DNA from: Hyphomicrobiales bacterium
GTDB taxonomy: Bacteria > Pseudomonadota > Alphaproteobacteria > Rhizobiales > Rhizobiaceae
Direction: 5' to 3'
DNA length: 64,000 nucleotides
NCBI GenBank assembly: GCA_900469345.1
Contig: UBWZ01000016.1
Location: 184,600-248,599 of the forward strand
Position numbers and translations under genes: made by a program. Of the stretch, positions 26,257-35,633 are shown piece by piece. Numbering within the stretch: the first letter of the stretch is position 1; each line of letters opens with the position of its first letter. The notes beneath the pieces were generated by a model. It ran no database searches and was not told the DNA's origin. It saw only the letters and a list, made by a program, of their open reading frames with translations.

Positions 26257-29200
26257 GCGGCCTCCTTCCCTAGCATTTCCAGCTCGGCATGGATGGCGTT
26301 TCGACGCGGGTGCCAGAGCCCGCGGGCAAGGGCTGAGCGAAAACGGTCACCCATGTAGCGGGCGCCCTCAGGGTTCTCGGCCAGCAGGAAATCCCGCACC
26401 GTCTCGTCGCCCAGATAGGCGTCGTAGGTGGCCTCGATCAGCGACTGGGGAATGGCATGGGTGGTTTCGGCAAAACCGATCAGCCGGTCGACGGCCTCCA
26501 CGAGTTCCGCTGCACCGCGCGGTCCGTGGCGCATCTGGCCGGCGATGAACCGCGGGTTGACGGCGCGGGCGCGTACGACGCGGGTCACCGCTTCGGAAAT
26601 GGAACGGGCTTTCGGGTTGTGCGGGTCGGTGGTGTCCAGCGAGATCAGGTCCGCCTTGCCGCCCAGCGCCGCGACCGCCGCCGCGAAGCCGCCGATGAAG
26701 CCGACGTCGGCCGAGCCGTCCAGCAGGTCGCGGCCGGGATCGTCGCCGGTGTGGACCAAAATGTCTGCGTCTTCCACCTGGTCGGCAAAGGCGCCCGGCA
26801 GGTGGCGCGCGGTACCGTCGGGGCCGCCGAAGGCATGGCTTGCCGTGTCGAGATAGATGCGGCCCAGTTCTTCGCGCTCGCCCCAGCTGCCGTCGGCCAG
26901 CTTGTCCTCGATGCCGGAACCATAGGTGCCGGGCGCCGAGCCGAAGATGCGGGGCGGCAGCTGGCCGGTCCTGGCGGCCTGTTCGGCCAGCGGATTGTCG
27001 CCCGGTGCTTCGTCGCGCGCGGCGATAGCGCGCATGGCGGCGTCGAGCAGCGCGATCAACGCCGGGAACATGTCGCGGAAGAGGCCGGAAATCCTCAAGG
27101 TCACGTCGACGCGCGGCCGCCCGAGCTGGGCCGGCGCCAGAACCTCCACGCCGGTCACCCGTCCGGTGGCGGAATCCTGCACCGGGCGTGCCCCCATCAG
27201 GGCCAGAACCTGCGCCACTTCCTCACCGCCGCTGCGCAGCGAAGCGCTGCCCCAAAGATCGAACACGAGGCTCTTCGGCCAGTCGCCGTGATCCTGCAGA
27301 TAGCGGCGCAGGATCTCGTCTGCGGCTTTCTTGCCGAGTTCGAATGCAGTGGGCGTGGGGAGGGTGCGCGGGTCGCTGGCAAACAGGTTGCGGCCGGTCG
27401 GCATGACATCGCGGCGTCCACGTGCGGGCGCGCCGGAGGGGCCGGGCCGGATATGGCGGCCGTCAAGCGCATCGAGCAGCGCCTGCCGCTCGGTGCCGGC
27501 ACTCGCCACGCGCAGCGGGTCGTCATCTCCTTGAGCGACCACGCCAAACACATGCTGCCCGTCCTTGATGGCGAAATCCTTGAGATCGCAAAGGAAGGCA
27601 TCGATGCGGGAAAGGGCGGTGTCCGGATCGTCGTCCGTCGAAACGCCTGCCTCTGACGCAAGGCCGGTGTCGCGTGCGGCCTCGACGATCAGCTTTGCCA
27701 GCCGGTCACGGCGGCGGCGATCCAGCCCGTCGGCCTGCGCATATTCGTCGACCAGCAGCTCGAGCTTCTTCTGGGCGTCGGAAAGACCGGCGCCGGTGAG
27801 AACGGGCGGCAGGTGGCCGATGGTCACGGCGGAGATGCGCCGCTTGGCGACAGCTGCTTCGCCGGGATTGGAGACGATAAACGGGTAGATGACCGGCAGG
27901 CCGCCGGTGACGATTTCAGGCGCGCAGTCTTGCGAGAGCGCCACGGTCTTGCCGGGCAGCCATTCGAGCGTTCCATGGGCGCCAACATGGACGATCGCGT
28001 GGGCCTCTAGGCTCTCGCGCATCCATTGACCGAATGCACAAAGAGCGTGGCGCGGCGGCAGGTCGGGACTGTGGTAATCGGCGCGGCGGTCGGCGTTGCG
28101 GCCGCGGTCCGGGGCGAGCGCAACGGTGACATTGCCGAAGTGCGTAGCGCGGAATCGGAAGCTGCCGTTGCTGATGTCGCTGTCGGCCTCAGGCACCCCC
28201 CAGGCGCTGTCGATCCCCTGCGGCGGCTGATAGTCGGCGAGCGGAAACTCCACCGGCGCCTCTTCCATCAGGTCCAGCAGCTGCCGCGGGGTCTCCGGAA
28301 TGTCGGCCACGGTATAGCCGGCTAAGGACATGTCGCGCAGCATGGAGAGCACGCTTTGCGGCACGTCCAGCCCGACGGCATAGCCTGTGCGACCCGGAGC
28401 GTTCGGATAATCGGGCAAGAGAATGACGATCCGCCGGTCGGAACGCGGCGTCATCTTCAGCCGTAGGAAGGCAGCCACGCGGTTGGCCACCTGCTCCACC
28501 CGGTCCGACTCCGGCAGGTTCAGCATCGCCGCCGACCGATCGCCCGACTTGAACGAGATGGCACCGGCCAGGATGCGACCGTCGAGTTCCGGCAGGACGA
28601 CATGCATGGCGAGATCGGACGGGTTGAGGCCACGGCGACCCACCACCCATCCCTCCCGCTGCGTGGTGGCGATGACGACCTGAAAGACCGGCACCCCGGT
28701 GCGGTCGAAAAGGTTGAGGCCTTCTTCATCGGTCGCGCTGGCGAAGGCTGTCGTCGCGATCACGGCCGCCGCGGGCAGATCACGGATCGTCTGCTCGACC
28801 ATGCCGGTGACCGGCGCATCCTTGAGGTTGCTGACGAAGATCGGCACGGGCGCAAGACCGCGCTCGGCCAGCGCATGGAAGAGCGCGTCGATCGGTGCTG
28901 CGTCATTGGCGAGAAGCATGGAACGGTAGAAGAGGATCGGCAGGCGCGGTGCATCGGCATCGAATTCTGCCAGCAGCTCCGAAACAGGCACGATGCCGTG
29001 GCCTGGCCGGTAGAAACCGGCACGGGGCATGGAAGCGGCCTGCGGCAGCGGGGCGGTGTCGCCCAGTGCAATCGCATCGAGCTGGCGGGCGAGAAGCCGC
29101 ATATTGTCCGGGCCGCCCTCGCGGAAGCAGCCAAGCAGGACGGCCAGCGTTTCCGCCGGCAGGGTAGAGGCCGCCGCCAGCCGGTCGTCGCTGATGCTGC

Positions 29201-29543
29201 ATTCGCCCGGCAGCATGGCCAGCGGAATGTTGCGGCGGCGCGCCATCCGGGACAGTTGGTCGACGCCGTAGGTCCAGCGGTCGTAGCCGCCGAGAATGCG
29301 CACCAGGATCACCTTGGCCTTTTCGGCGGTCTTTTCGATCCACAGATCCACCGACATGGGGTGGCGAAGATCAGCCAGGGTGGCGAGGCCGAGGCTCGTG
29401 CCGGGATCCTGCCAGGCGGCGGCAATGCCGTTCAGGTCGCTGGCGGAAAAGGACAAAACCATCACATCGGCCGGCGACTGGGCAAGGTCGACCGGCTCGA
29501 TCAGGTCGTCCAGCGACGACGATGTGGTGGCGAGTATGTGCAT
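26253..29543 (-). CDS. cobN: Aerobic cobaltochelatase large subunit
   Basis: A 1096-residue CobN/magnesium-chelatase-H family protein that inserts Co2+ into hydrogenobyrinic acid a,c-diamide with CobS and CobT (not in this window). Typical stretches include LILGGYDRW-like VRILGGYDRWTYGVDQL, HVGAHGTLEWLPGKTVALS, PVIYPFIVSNPGEA, RVDVTLRISGLFRDMFPALI and PGTYGSGI. It is about 180 residues shorter than the 1275-residue Pseudomonas denitrificans protein as I recall it. Both ends look normal, and the difference appears to fall in the variable region before the MPTGRNLFASDPR motif. Its gap to cobW is 27 bases. Confidence 0.93.
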   Translation of the reverse strand: MHILATTSSSLDDLIEPVDLAQSPADVMVLSFSASDLNGIAAAWQDPGTSLGLATLADLRHPMSVDLWIEKTAEKAKVILVRILGGYDRWTYGVDQLSRMARRRNIPLAMLPGECSISDDRLAAASTLPAETLAVLLGCFREGGPDNMRLLARQLDAIALGDTAPLPQAASMPRAGFYRPGHGIVPVSELLAEFDADAPRLPILFYRSMLLANDAAPIDALFHALAERGLAPVPIFVSNLKDAPVTGMVEQTIRDLPAAAVIATTAFASATDEEGLNLFDRTGVPVFQVVIATTQREGWVVGRRGLNPSDLAMHVVLPELDGRILAGAISFKSGDRSAAMLNLPESDRVEQVANRVAAFLRLKMTPRSDRRIVILLPDYPNAPGRTGYAVGLDVPQSVLSMLRDMSLAGYTVADIPETPRQLLDLMEEAPVEFPLADYQPPQGIDSAWGVPEADSDISNGSFRFRATHFGNVTVALAPDRGRNADRRADYHSPDLPPRHALCAFGQWMRESLEAHAIVHVGAHGTLEWLPGKTVALSQDCAPEIVTGGLPVIYPFIVSNPGEAAVAKRRISAVTIGHLPPVLTGAGLSDAQKKLELLVDEYAQADGLDRRRRDRLAKLIVEAARDTGLASEAGVSTDDDPDTALSRIDAFLCDLKDFAIKDGQHVFGVVAQGDDDPLRVASAGTERQALLDALDGRHIRPGPSGAPARGRRDVMPTGRNLFASDPRTLPTPTAFELGKKAADEILRRYLQDHGDWPKSLVFDLWGSASLRSGGEEVAQVLALMGARPVQDSATGRVTGVEVLAPAQLGRPRVDVTLRISGLFRDMFPALIALLDAAMRAIAARDEAPGDNPLAEQAARTGQLPPRIFGSAPGTYGSGIEDKLADGSWGEREELGRIYLDTASHAFGGPDGTARHLPGAFADQVEDADILVHTGDDPGRDLLDGSADVGFIGGFAAAVAALGGKADLISLDTTDPHNPKARSISEAVTRVVRARAVNPRFIAGQMRHGPRGAAELVEAVDRLIGFAETTHAIPQSLIEATYDAYLGDETVRDFLLAENPEGARYMGDRFRSALARGLWHPRRNAIHAELEMLGKEAA

Positions 29544-29570
29544 CCTTTTCCCTTGCTGGGATCCGCCTCC

Positions 29571-30608
29571 TCAGGCGGCCAGCATCCTTTCGATAGCGGC
29601 GCGGTCAAGGCCCTTTTCGCCGATCACGACGAGGCGGCTGCGGCGGATTTCACCCGGCGCCCAGACGCGGTCGAAGTAATGGTCGACGCGCGACCCTACC
29701 ACCTGCACCTGCAGGCGCATCGGCTTATCCGCGACATCGATGAAACCCTTGATGCGCAGCACATTTTGCGCTTCGGCGGTGGCGGCAATGCGGGCAGCCA
29801 GGGTATCGGCGTCGGATACGGCGGGCAGGTCGATGACGAAGCTGTCGAAATCGTCGTGGTCGTGGTCGAGTTCGTCGTCATGGTGGGTTTTGCGGTTCTC
29901 GATGTCGTCCTCAACCGCCAGACCGAGGCCGATCAGGACGGCGGGATCGACGGCGCCATTGGCTGCCGGCACTATCTTTACCGCGCGCGGCAGATGCGCC
30001 TGGATCCGCCCCTTGGCGGCCGCGAGCCCTGCCTGGTCGAGAAGATCGGTCTTGGTCAGCACGATCATGTCGGCGCAGGCCACCTGGTCGTCGAAGACTT
30101 CCTCGACCGGATCGTCGTGGTCGATCGCGCCGTCGGCCTGGCGCTGGGCTTCGAGCGCATCATGGTCGTCGGCCACGCGGCCTTCCGACAAAGCCAGGCC
30201 GTCGACCACTGCGATGACGGCATCCACGGTGACGCGGGCCTTGACGTCCGGCCACTGGAAGGCCTGGACAAGGGGCTTTGGCAGAGCAAGGCCGGAGGTC
30301 TCGATCAGGATGTGATCGACGCGCGGCTCGCGGGCCAGGATCTGGTCGATCGCCGGCACGAAATCATCGGCCACTGTGCAGCAGATGCAGCCGTTGGCAA
30401 GCTCGATGATGTTGTCTTCCGGGCAGCTCTCGATGCCGCAGCCCTTCAGCACTTCGCCGTCGATGCCGACATCGCCGAACTCGTTGACGATGATGGCCAG
30501 CCGCTTGCCCTCCAGCTTCTCGATGAGATTGCGGATCAGCGTCGTCTTGCCGGCGCCGAGAAAGCCGGTGATGACGGTGCACGGTACGCGATCGAAATTG
30601 ACGCTCAT
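29571..30608 (-). CDS. cobW: CobW GTPase, putative cobalt metallochaperone
   Basis: A 345-residue G3E-family GTPase. The P-loop GFLGAGKT is at residues 15-22, the metal-binding CxCC motif at C74-C77 (GCICC) and the base-recognition motif at TKTD. An acidic His-rich segment (H242, H243, H249, H251) sits between the GTPase and C-terminal CobW domains. It is thought to deliver cobalt to the CobNST chelatase. It lies directly before cobN and its ATG overlaps the DUF1636 stop (ATGA), all behind a cobalamin riboswitch. Confidence 0.93.
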   Translation of the reverse strand: MSVNFDRVPCTVITGFLGAGKTTLIRNLIEKLEGKRLAIIVNEFGDVGIDGEVLKGCGIESCPEDNIIELANGCICCTVADDFVPAIDQILAREPRVDHILIETSGLALPKPLVQAFQWPDVKARVTVDAVIAVVDGLALSEGRVADDHDALEAQRQADGAIDHDDPVEEVFDDQVACADMIVLTKTDLLDQAGLAAAKGRIQAHLPRAVKIVPAANGAVDPAVLIGLGLAVEDDIENRKTHHDDELDHDHDDFDSFVIDLPAVSDADTLAARIAATAEAQNVLRIKGFIDVADKPMRLQVQVVGSRVDHYFDRVWAPGEIRRSRLVVIGEKGLDRAAIERMLAA

Positions 30609-31006
30609 GAAGGCATGTCCTCGTGATGGTGGAAGGGGGGGATGCGGGCCGTCATGCCCTTGCCGCGCAGGCAGGCGGGACGGCCGCGAAGGGGAAGGAA
30701 ACCACGCTCATCCGCAGCCAGCATCATGGCGCCGGCAACGATGTCGTCGACATTCTCCAGCGACAGATGCCCGAAGACATAGGACCAGCCGGAGCGGTGG
30801 TTAAAGGCGGCGCTCGGGCTTTTCTCGCAATTGGCGAGGCAGGTGACGGGCTTGACGGCGAGCGGCTTGCCTTCTGCCGCCCGGCTCAGGGCTTCGAGCA
30901 GGGGAATGCCGGGGCGCGCTTCGCTATCTGAGGCCTCGCGGCAATTCGTGCAGACGAAGATCGTCACGTCGGCCGCCTGGGGGATCTGGTTTTTATCGTC
31001 ACTCAT
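30605..31006 (-). CDS. DUF1636 predicted metal-binding protein
   Basis: A 133-residue small cytoplasmic protein with thioredoxin-like-ferredoxin spacing of cysteines: FVCTNCREAS near the N-terminus and VTCLANCEKSPSAAF in the middle, followed by GWSYVFGHLS and a His-rich tail (PPFHHHEDMPS). It is the first gene after the leftward cobalamin riboswitch and is coupled to cobW. Function is not established; its place suggests a part in cobalt handling or electron transfer for corrin synthesis. The ATG at 31006 fits the family; its ribosome site is weak. Confidence 0.85.
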   Translation of the reverse strand: MSDDKNQIPQAADVTIFVCTNCREASDSEARPGIPLLEALSRAAEGKPLAVKPVTCLANCEKSPSAAFNHRSGWSYVFGHLSLENVDDIVAGAMMLAADERGFLPLRGRPACLRGKGMTARIPPFHHHEDMPS

Positions 31007-31125
31007 CGTCAGCCGCACGACCGCAGGTATCGAAATGGGGTGCGGAACAGATGGCTGCCAAGGCAGACCCTGCGACGAATAGTGCACCCTCCCGGAGCAC
31101 CCCGCCCGGCAAAGCTTGATCTCGA

Positions 31126-31305
31126 ACGGCAGGTCTCCTGGCTCGCGGGTCAACGCCCTGTGCCTGCCTTCCCGGATCTCTCCAGTGGCGTTTCGGCATA
31201 GGGCTCACCGCCTACAGTTGCGGGGGCAGCCACGGCATTGGGCAAAGAGGAGCCCGCACCGCATTCTCTCTTAGCCCCCTCCGTTGCCGGAAGAGGACCG
31301 TATCG
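31126..31305 (-). ncRNA. Cobalamin riboswitch controlling DUF1636-cobW-cobN operon
   Basis: On the minus strand the region ends with the B12 box (GCGAGCCAGGAGACCTGCC, 31128-31146) and upstream contains the conserved GCTGCCCCCGCAACTGTA core, CACTGG and a GGGAAGGC stem. The 5' boundary is approximate. It lies about 120 bases before the DUF1636 start, so cobalamin should repress the leftward cob operon. Confidence 0.93.
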
Positions 31306-31389
31306 CTACCACCTAAGCCCTGCGGCAGCAGACTGTCAATGTCGCAAAGGCGATTGCCCGTGCTGCGATTTTGTCTATAGTGGTCAAGC

Positions 31390-31575
31390 CTATGGTGCCC
31401 GCAAGGGATTTCGAGGGAATGCGGTGCGACGGATTTTATCCGTCAATTCCGCGGCTGCCCCCGCAACTGTAAGCGGAGAGTCTTCGTCCACGGCGGCCAT
31501 CCGGTCGCCAAGCCACTGGAGAAACCCGGGAAGGCGGATGCAAGGCGCTCGATCCGCGAGCCAGGAGACCTGCCA
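31390..31575 (+). ncRNA. Cobalamin riboswitch controlling cbtB-cbtA-cobO-cobQ
   Basis: The plus strand shows GGTGCCCGCAAGGG, GCGGCTGCCCCCGCAACTGT, GCCACTGG, CCCGGGAAGGCGG and the B12 box GCGAGCCAGGAGACCTGCC at 31556-31574. It ends about 50 bases before cbtB. A 6-bp stem (GCCCTC/GAGGGC, 31597-31613) abuts the cbtB ribosome site GGAAGGA, suggesting control of translation initiation. Confidence 0.95.
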
Positions 31576-31626
31576 TGGGCGCAGAGACTTAAAACAGCCC
31601 TCGGGTGGAGGGCGGAAGGACAAGCC

Positions 31627-31803
31627 ATGATTACGAAATCCGCTGCTACGGCAATCAGCGTCCCCACTTCCAAAGTGATCCCCCTCGGCATGACCGCCCT
31701 TCTCGGGCTGTTCATCGTCGGCTTCGTCGGCTTCTCGCATCTGGACGTCGTCCACAATGCGGCACACGACACGCGCCACTCGCTGGCCTTTCCCTGCCAC
31801 TGA
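31627..31803 (+). CDS. cbtB: Cobalt transporter subunit CbtB
   Basis: A 58-residue membrane peptide with one transmembrane segment (about residues 18-36, PLGMTALLGLFIVGFVGF) and a C-terminal metal-ligand tail (H38, H43, H47, H51, C57, H58; ending AFPCH). It is the small partner of CbtA in B12-regulated cobalt uptake. GGAAGGA lies seven bases upstream of the ATG, and a cobalamin riboswitch precedes it. CbtA starts 26 bases after its stop. Confidence 0.92.
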   Translation: MITKSAATAISVPTSKVIPLGMTALLGLFIVGFVGFSHLDVVHNAAHDTRHSLAFPCH

Positions 31804-31829
31804 GGCCGTCGGCCAAAAGGATCTCTCCC

Positions 31830-32606
31830 ATGTCGCTCTTTCGTAACATCGTCTTCACGGCGGTGATCGCCGGACTATTGTCTGGCCTCCTGATGACCGT
31901 GATGCAGCAATTTTCCACCGTGCCGCTGATCCTGCAGGCGGAAACCTATGAACATGCGGCACCCGCCGCAGGCCACAGCCACGAGCATGCCGCGGCCGCA
32001 GACGCCACGGCGCCCGCTGCAGCCGAACATCACCACGACGACGAAGCCTGGACCCCGGCCGACGGGATCGAGCGCTTCGCCTATACGGTTGCCGCAAACG
32101 TGCTGTCGGCGATCGGCTTTGCACTGGTGCTCGTCGCGGTCGCCGAGGCGCTCGGCGGATTCGGCGGCGCCTCCAGCAGCTGGCGCAGCGGGTTGATGTT
32201 CGGCATTGCCGGCTTCCTTTGCGTCAGCCTGGCGCCCGGCCTCGGGCTTTCGCCGGAGCTTCCGGGCATGCCGGCGGCCGAGCTTTGGTCCCGACAGATC
32301 TGGTGGGGTGCGACCGCGCTCTGCACGGCTGTCAGCCTTGGCCTCCTTGCCTATACGCGCTCGCCGCTGCTTGCAGCACTTGCGGTCGTCCTTCTGGTCG
32401 CACCGCATCTGGTCGGCGCACCGCTGCCGCCCACGCATGACACGGAGGTGCCGATGGCGCTCGAAGCACGCTTCGTCAACGCGGTGTTTGCCACCAATCT
32501 CGTCTTCTGGGCGGTGCTCGGCACGCTGACGGCCCTGCTTCGGCAGCGGTTGCGCGCCGGCGAAGAGGCATCCTCCGGTACGGCTGCCGGGTTGGCATCC
32601 CGTTGA
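31830..32606 (+). CDS. cbtA: Cobalt transporter subunit CbtA
   Basis: A 258-residue membrane protein with about five hydrophobic spans, starting FRNIVFTAVIAGLLSGLLMT and FAYTVAANVLSAIGFALVLV. A His-rich loop follows the first span (EHAAPAAGHSHEHA and EHHHDDE, residues 41-72), probably a cobalt-collecting site. CbtAB is a predicted cobalt importer known from B12-riboswitch regulation. Its stop overlaps the TTG start of cobO. Confidence 0.92.
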   Translation: MSLFRNIVFTAVIAGLLSGLLMTVMQQFSTVPLILQAETYEHAAPAAGHSHEHAAAADATAPAAAEHHHDDEAWTPADGIERFAYTVAANVLSAIGFALVLVAVAEALGGFGGASSSWRSGLMFGIAGFLCVSLAPGLGLSPELPGMPAAELWSRQIWWGATALCTAVSLGLLAYTRSPLLAALAVVLLVAPHLVGAPLPPTHDTEVPMALEARFVNAVFATNLVFWAVLGTLTALLRQRLRAGEEASSGTAAGLASR

Positions 32607-33217
32607 AAGAGATCGACCAGCAGACCGAAGAACGCCACCGCGCAAAGATGGAGATCCGCAAGGCTGTCCAGGATGCGGAAGTGGCAGAGAAGACCCTGGA
32701 AAAGGGTCTTCTGATGGTCCACACCGGTTCCGGCAAGGGCAAGACCACGGCAGCCTTCGGGTTGGCGCTGCGCATGCTTGGCCATAACCGGCGCGTCGGC
32801 ATCGTCCAGTTTATCAAGGGTGCCTGGTCGACGGGCGAGCAGCCGGCGTTTGCCGTGTTCGGCGACCGGGTCGTCTGGCACACGATGGGCGAAGGCTTTA
32901 CCTGGGAGACCCAGGACCTGCAACGCGACGTGGCGGCTGCCGAACACGCCTGGGCCAAGGTGGTGGAGCTGATGGCGGACGAGACCATCGGTCTTCTGGT
33001 GCTCGACGAGCTCAATATCGCGCTGCGCTACGACTATCTGGATCTCGACAGCGTAGTTGCAACGCTGGTTGCCCGGCGTCCGGACCTGCATGTCGTGGTC
33101 ACCGGCCGCAACGCCAAGCCGGCGATGCTCGAGGCGGCCGACATGGTCACCGAGATGACGCTGGTGAAGCACCACTTCAAGGCGGGCGTGAAGGCTCAGG
33201 CCGGCGTCGAGTTCTGA
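32603..33217 (+). CDS. cobO: Cob(I)yrinic acid a,c-diamide adenosyltransferase
   Basis: A 204-residue ATP:corrinoid adenosyltransferase of the CobA/CobO/BtuR family. The P-loop GSGKGKTT is at residues 42-49 and the motif [17 protein letters not shown] supports the family. The N-terminal stretch [12 protein letters not shown] is conserved in the family, so the TTG at 32603, overlapping the cbtA stop as TTGA, is the likely start rather than the internal ATG. It adds the upper adenosyl ligand, followed by CobQ in the same operon. Confidence 0.93.
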   Translation: MKEIDQQTEERHRAKMEIRKAVQDAEVAEKTLEKGLLMVHTGSGKGKTTAAFGLALRMLGHNRRVGIVQFIKGAWSTGEQPAFAVFGDRVVWHTMGEGFTWETQDLQRDVAAAEHAWAKVVELMADETIGLLVLDELNIALRYDYLDLDSVVATLVARRPDLHVVVTGRNAKPAMLEAADMVTEMTLVKHHFKAGVKAQAGVEF

Positions 33218-33221
33218 CGCC

Positions 33222-34679
33222 ATGGTCGCCCGCGCCCTCATGTTCCAGGGAACCGGCTCCGACGTCGGCAAGTCCCTGGTGGTGGCGGGCCTGGCGCGGG
33301 CGTTTACCCTGCGCGGGCTGAAGGTCATGCCGTTCAAGCCGCAGAACATGTCCAACAATGCCGCCGTGACGGCCGATGGCGGCGAGATCGGCCGGGCCCA
33401 GGCGCTGCAGGCGCGCGCCGCGAAGGTGCCGCTCAGCGTCCATATGAACCCCGTTCTTCTGAAGCCGCAGAGCGAGGTCGGCTCGCAGGTGGTGGTGCAG
33501 GGCAGGGTCGAGGGCAATGCCACCGCATCCGAGTACCAGCGTCTCAAACCGAAGCTGATGCCAAGGGTGATGGAGAGCTTCGCGCATCTTCGGGCCCAGG
33601 CGGATCTGGTGCTGGTCGAGGGTGCCGGCAGCGCCTCCGAAGTCAATCTTCGCGCCAATGATATCGCCAACATGGGGTTCGCCCGGGCTGTCGACGTGCC
33701 GGTCATCCTGATCGGCGATATCGACCGCGGCGGCGTCATCGCCAGCCTTGCCGGCACCAGGCTGGTGCTCGACCCAGCGGATGCGGCGATGATCTGCGGC
33801 TTCATCGTCAACCGTTTCCGGGGCGATCCCGCCCTGTTTGCCGAGGGCATGCGGATCATTGCGGAGCAGACGGGCTGGCAGTCCATCGGTCTGCTGCCGC
33901 ATTTTGCCGATGCCATTCGGCTGCCGGCCGAAGATGCGCTCGGACTGGATGGTGCGGGGGTTCGCAAGCCGGGCGCAAAAATCCGGATCGCTGTGCCGAT
34001 ACTCCCGCATATCTCCAATTTCGACGATCTCGACCCGCTGGAGGCTGAGCCCGAGGTGGAACTGGTGCGCGTGCGGCGCGGGCAGGCTGTTCCCGGAGAT
34101 TGCCAGCTGGTACTGCTGGTCGGCTCCAAGGCGACGATCGCCGACCTTGCGGCGCTGCGCGAAGCGGGCTTCGACGTGGATATCGCGGCGCACGTACGTC
34201 GCGGTGGCGGCGTTATGGGTTTGTGTGGTGGTTACCAGATGCTCGGCCGGCGGATTTCGGACCCTGAGGGCATGGAGGGGCCACCTGGATCAGTCGCGGG
34301 GCTCGGCCTGCTTGATGTCGAGACGGTCCTGACCGGAGACAAGCGGCTGGAAGCCGTCCGCGGCGTGAGTTTCGACGGAACCACGTTAGCCGGCTATGAA
34401 ATGCATGTGGGGCGGACCCAGGGTACAGACTGCGTGCGGCCGTTTTCCATGCTCGGGGGCAGCCCCGACGGCGCTGTCTCGGAGAATGGCCGCGTATGGG
34501 GCACCTATCTGCACGGACTGTTTGCCGATGGTGGCCAGCGCTCGCGATGGCTTACGCGGCTCGGCGGCTCGGCATCGGTGCTCGACTACGAGGCGGGGGT
34601 GGACGAGGTGCTCGACCGTCTGGCGGCGCATATGGAGCGGCATCTCGATCTCGATGGCCTGCTCAGATCAGCCAGATGA
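33222..34679 (+). CDS. cobQ: Cobyric acid synthase
   Basis: A 485-residue glutamine-dependent amidotransferase that amidates four carboxylates of adenosylcobyrinic a,c-diamide. The start [31 protein letters not shown] and [16 protein letters not shown] are diagnostic; the C-terminal amidotransferase domain has the nucleophile Cys in [11 protein letters not shown] and His in YLHGLF. It lies five bases after cobO and overlaps the convergent cobD by 17 bases. Confidence 0.96.
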   Translation: MVARALMFQGTGSDVGKSLVVAGLARAFTLRGLKVMPFKPQNMSNNAAVTADGGEIGRAQALQARAAKVPLSVHMNPVLLKPQSEVGSQVVVQGRVEGNATASEYQRLKPKLMPRVMESFAHLRAQADLVLVEGAGSASEVNLRANDIANMGFARAVDVPVILIGDIDRGGVIASLAGTRLVLDPADAAMICGFIVNRFRGDPALFAEGMRIIAEQTGWQSIGLLPHFADAIRLPAEDALGLDGAGVRKPGAKIRIAVPILPHISNFDDLDPLEAEPEVELVRVRRGQAVPGDCQLVLLVGSKATIADLAALREAGFDVDIAAHVRRGGGVMGLCGGYQMLGRRISDPEGMEGPPGSVAGLGLLDVETVLTGDKRLEAVRGVSFDGTTLAGYEMHVGRTQGTDCVRPFSMLGGSPDGAVSENGRVWGTYLHGLFADGGQRSRWLTRLGGSASVLDYEAGVDEVLDRLAAHMERHLDLDGLLRSAR

Positions 34680-35628
34680 CCAGCGCCAGCAGCCCAAACA
34701 GGCCGATCAGCATGGCGTCGGCAATGCGGGCAAGCTTCAGGGCGATATGAATATGCCAGACCGTCAAATGCGGATTTCCGCCTTCGCCCATGAAGCGAGC
34801 CTCGATCATCTGGCCGCCATAGCTTCTGGGCCCTGCGAGCGCGATGCCGAGCGCTCCGGCCATAGCCGCTTCCGGCCAGCCGGCATTGGGCGATCGATGA
34901 TGTTTTGCGTCGCGGAACACGGCGCGCATGGCCTCGCGTGGCGAGGCACCCTCGATGAAGAAGGCCGCTGCGGCAAACAGCAGCGCGGTCAGGCGCGATG
35001 CCGGCAGGTTGATGAGGTCGTCGAAGCGGGCGGCGGCCCAGCCGAAGGCCTCGAAGCGAGGATTGCGGTGGCCGATCATGCTATCGGCGGTGTTGGCCGC
35101 CTTGTAGGCAGCGCCCCCCGCCAGCCCGCCCACGCCCATCCACAGGGCCGGCGCCACAACGCCGTCGGAAAAATTCTCGGCCAGGCTTTCGATCGCTGCC
35201 CGGCACACGGCGGCCTCGTCGAGGTGCTGAGGATCGCGACCAACGATCATCGACACGGCTTGCTGGCCGGCTTCGAGCCCCCCTGTTTCCAGCGCCGTGG
35301 CGACCGCGTCCACATGGGCATCAAGGCTCTTCTGCGCCGGCAGGCTCGCCGCGACCAGCACCAAGATCGCCGGGCCAGCCGGAAAAGACAGCAGAAAGCG
35401 CTCCAGCAGCAGGGCGACGGTGATCGTGACGCCGAGAAGAACCACGAGCGTCAGAACGCCGTAGCGCCTTCGCTTCGCAAAACTGTCTTCTTCTCTGTTC
35501 AACAGCCTGTCCAGACGGCCGATCAGCCAACCCATCCAGGTGACAGGGTGGCCGATGCGCCGGTATATCCAGTCGGGATAGCCGGTCACCCGTTCAACGA
35601 TCAGAGCAGCAAAAGCGAGAAGGAACAT
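34663..35628 (-). CDS. cobD: Adenosylcobinamide-phosphate synthase
   Basis: A 321-residue integral membrane enzyme of the CbiB/CobD family. It joins the aminopropanol moiety to adenosylcobyric acid. Marks include [14 protein letters not shown] near the N-terminus, [29 protein letters not shown] and [23 protein letters not shown]. Its start lies five bases from the first possible start of divergent cobC, so their promoters must overlap coding sequence. Its 3' end overlaps cobQ. Confidence 0.95.
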   Translation of the reverse strand: MFLLAFAALIVERVTGYPDWIYRRIGHPVTWMGWLIGRLDRLLNREEDSFAKRRRYGVLTLVVLLGVTITVALLLERFLLSFPAGPAILVLVAASLPAQKSLDAHVDAVATALETGGLEAGQQAVSMIVGRDPQHLDEAAVCRAAIESLAENFSDGVVAPALWMGVGGLAGGAAYKAANTADSMIGHRNPRFEAFGWAAARFDDLINLPASRLTALLFAAAAFFIEGASPREAMRAVFRDAKHHRSPNAGWPEAAMAGALGIALAGPRSYGGQMIEARFMGEGGNPHLTVWHIHIALKLARIADAMLIGLFGLLALVIWLI

Positions 35629-35633
35629 CAGCG

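Noticed and set aside
28602..30626. Plus-strand frame opposite cobN and cobW
   Set aside because: Shadow of the real genes on the minus strand; no ribosome site or motif.
32351..34129. Minus-strand frame of nearly 600 codons opposite cbtA, cobO and cobQ
   Set aside because: The plus-strand genes are certain; the antisense frame is Ser/Arg-rich without domains.
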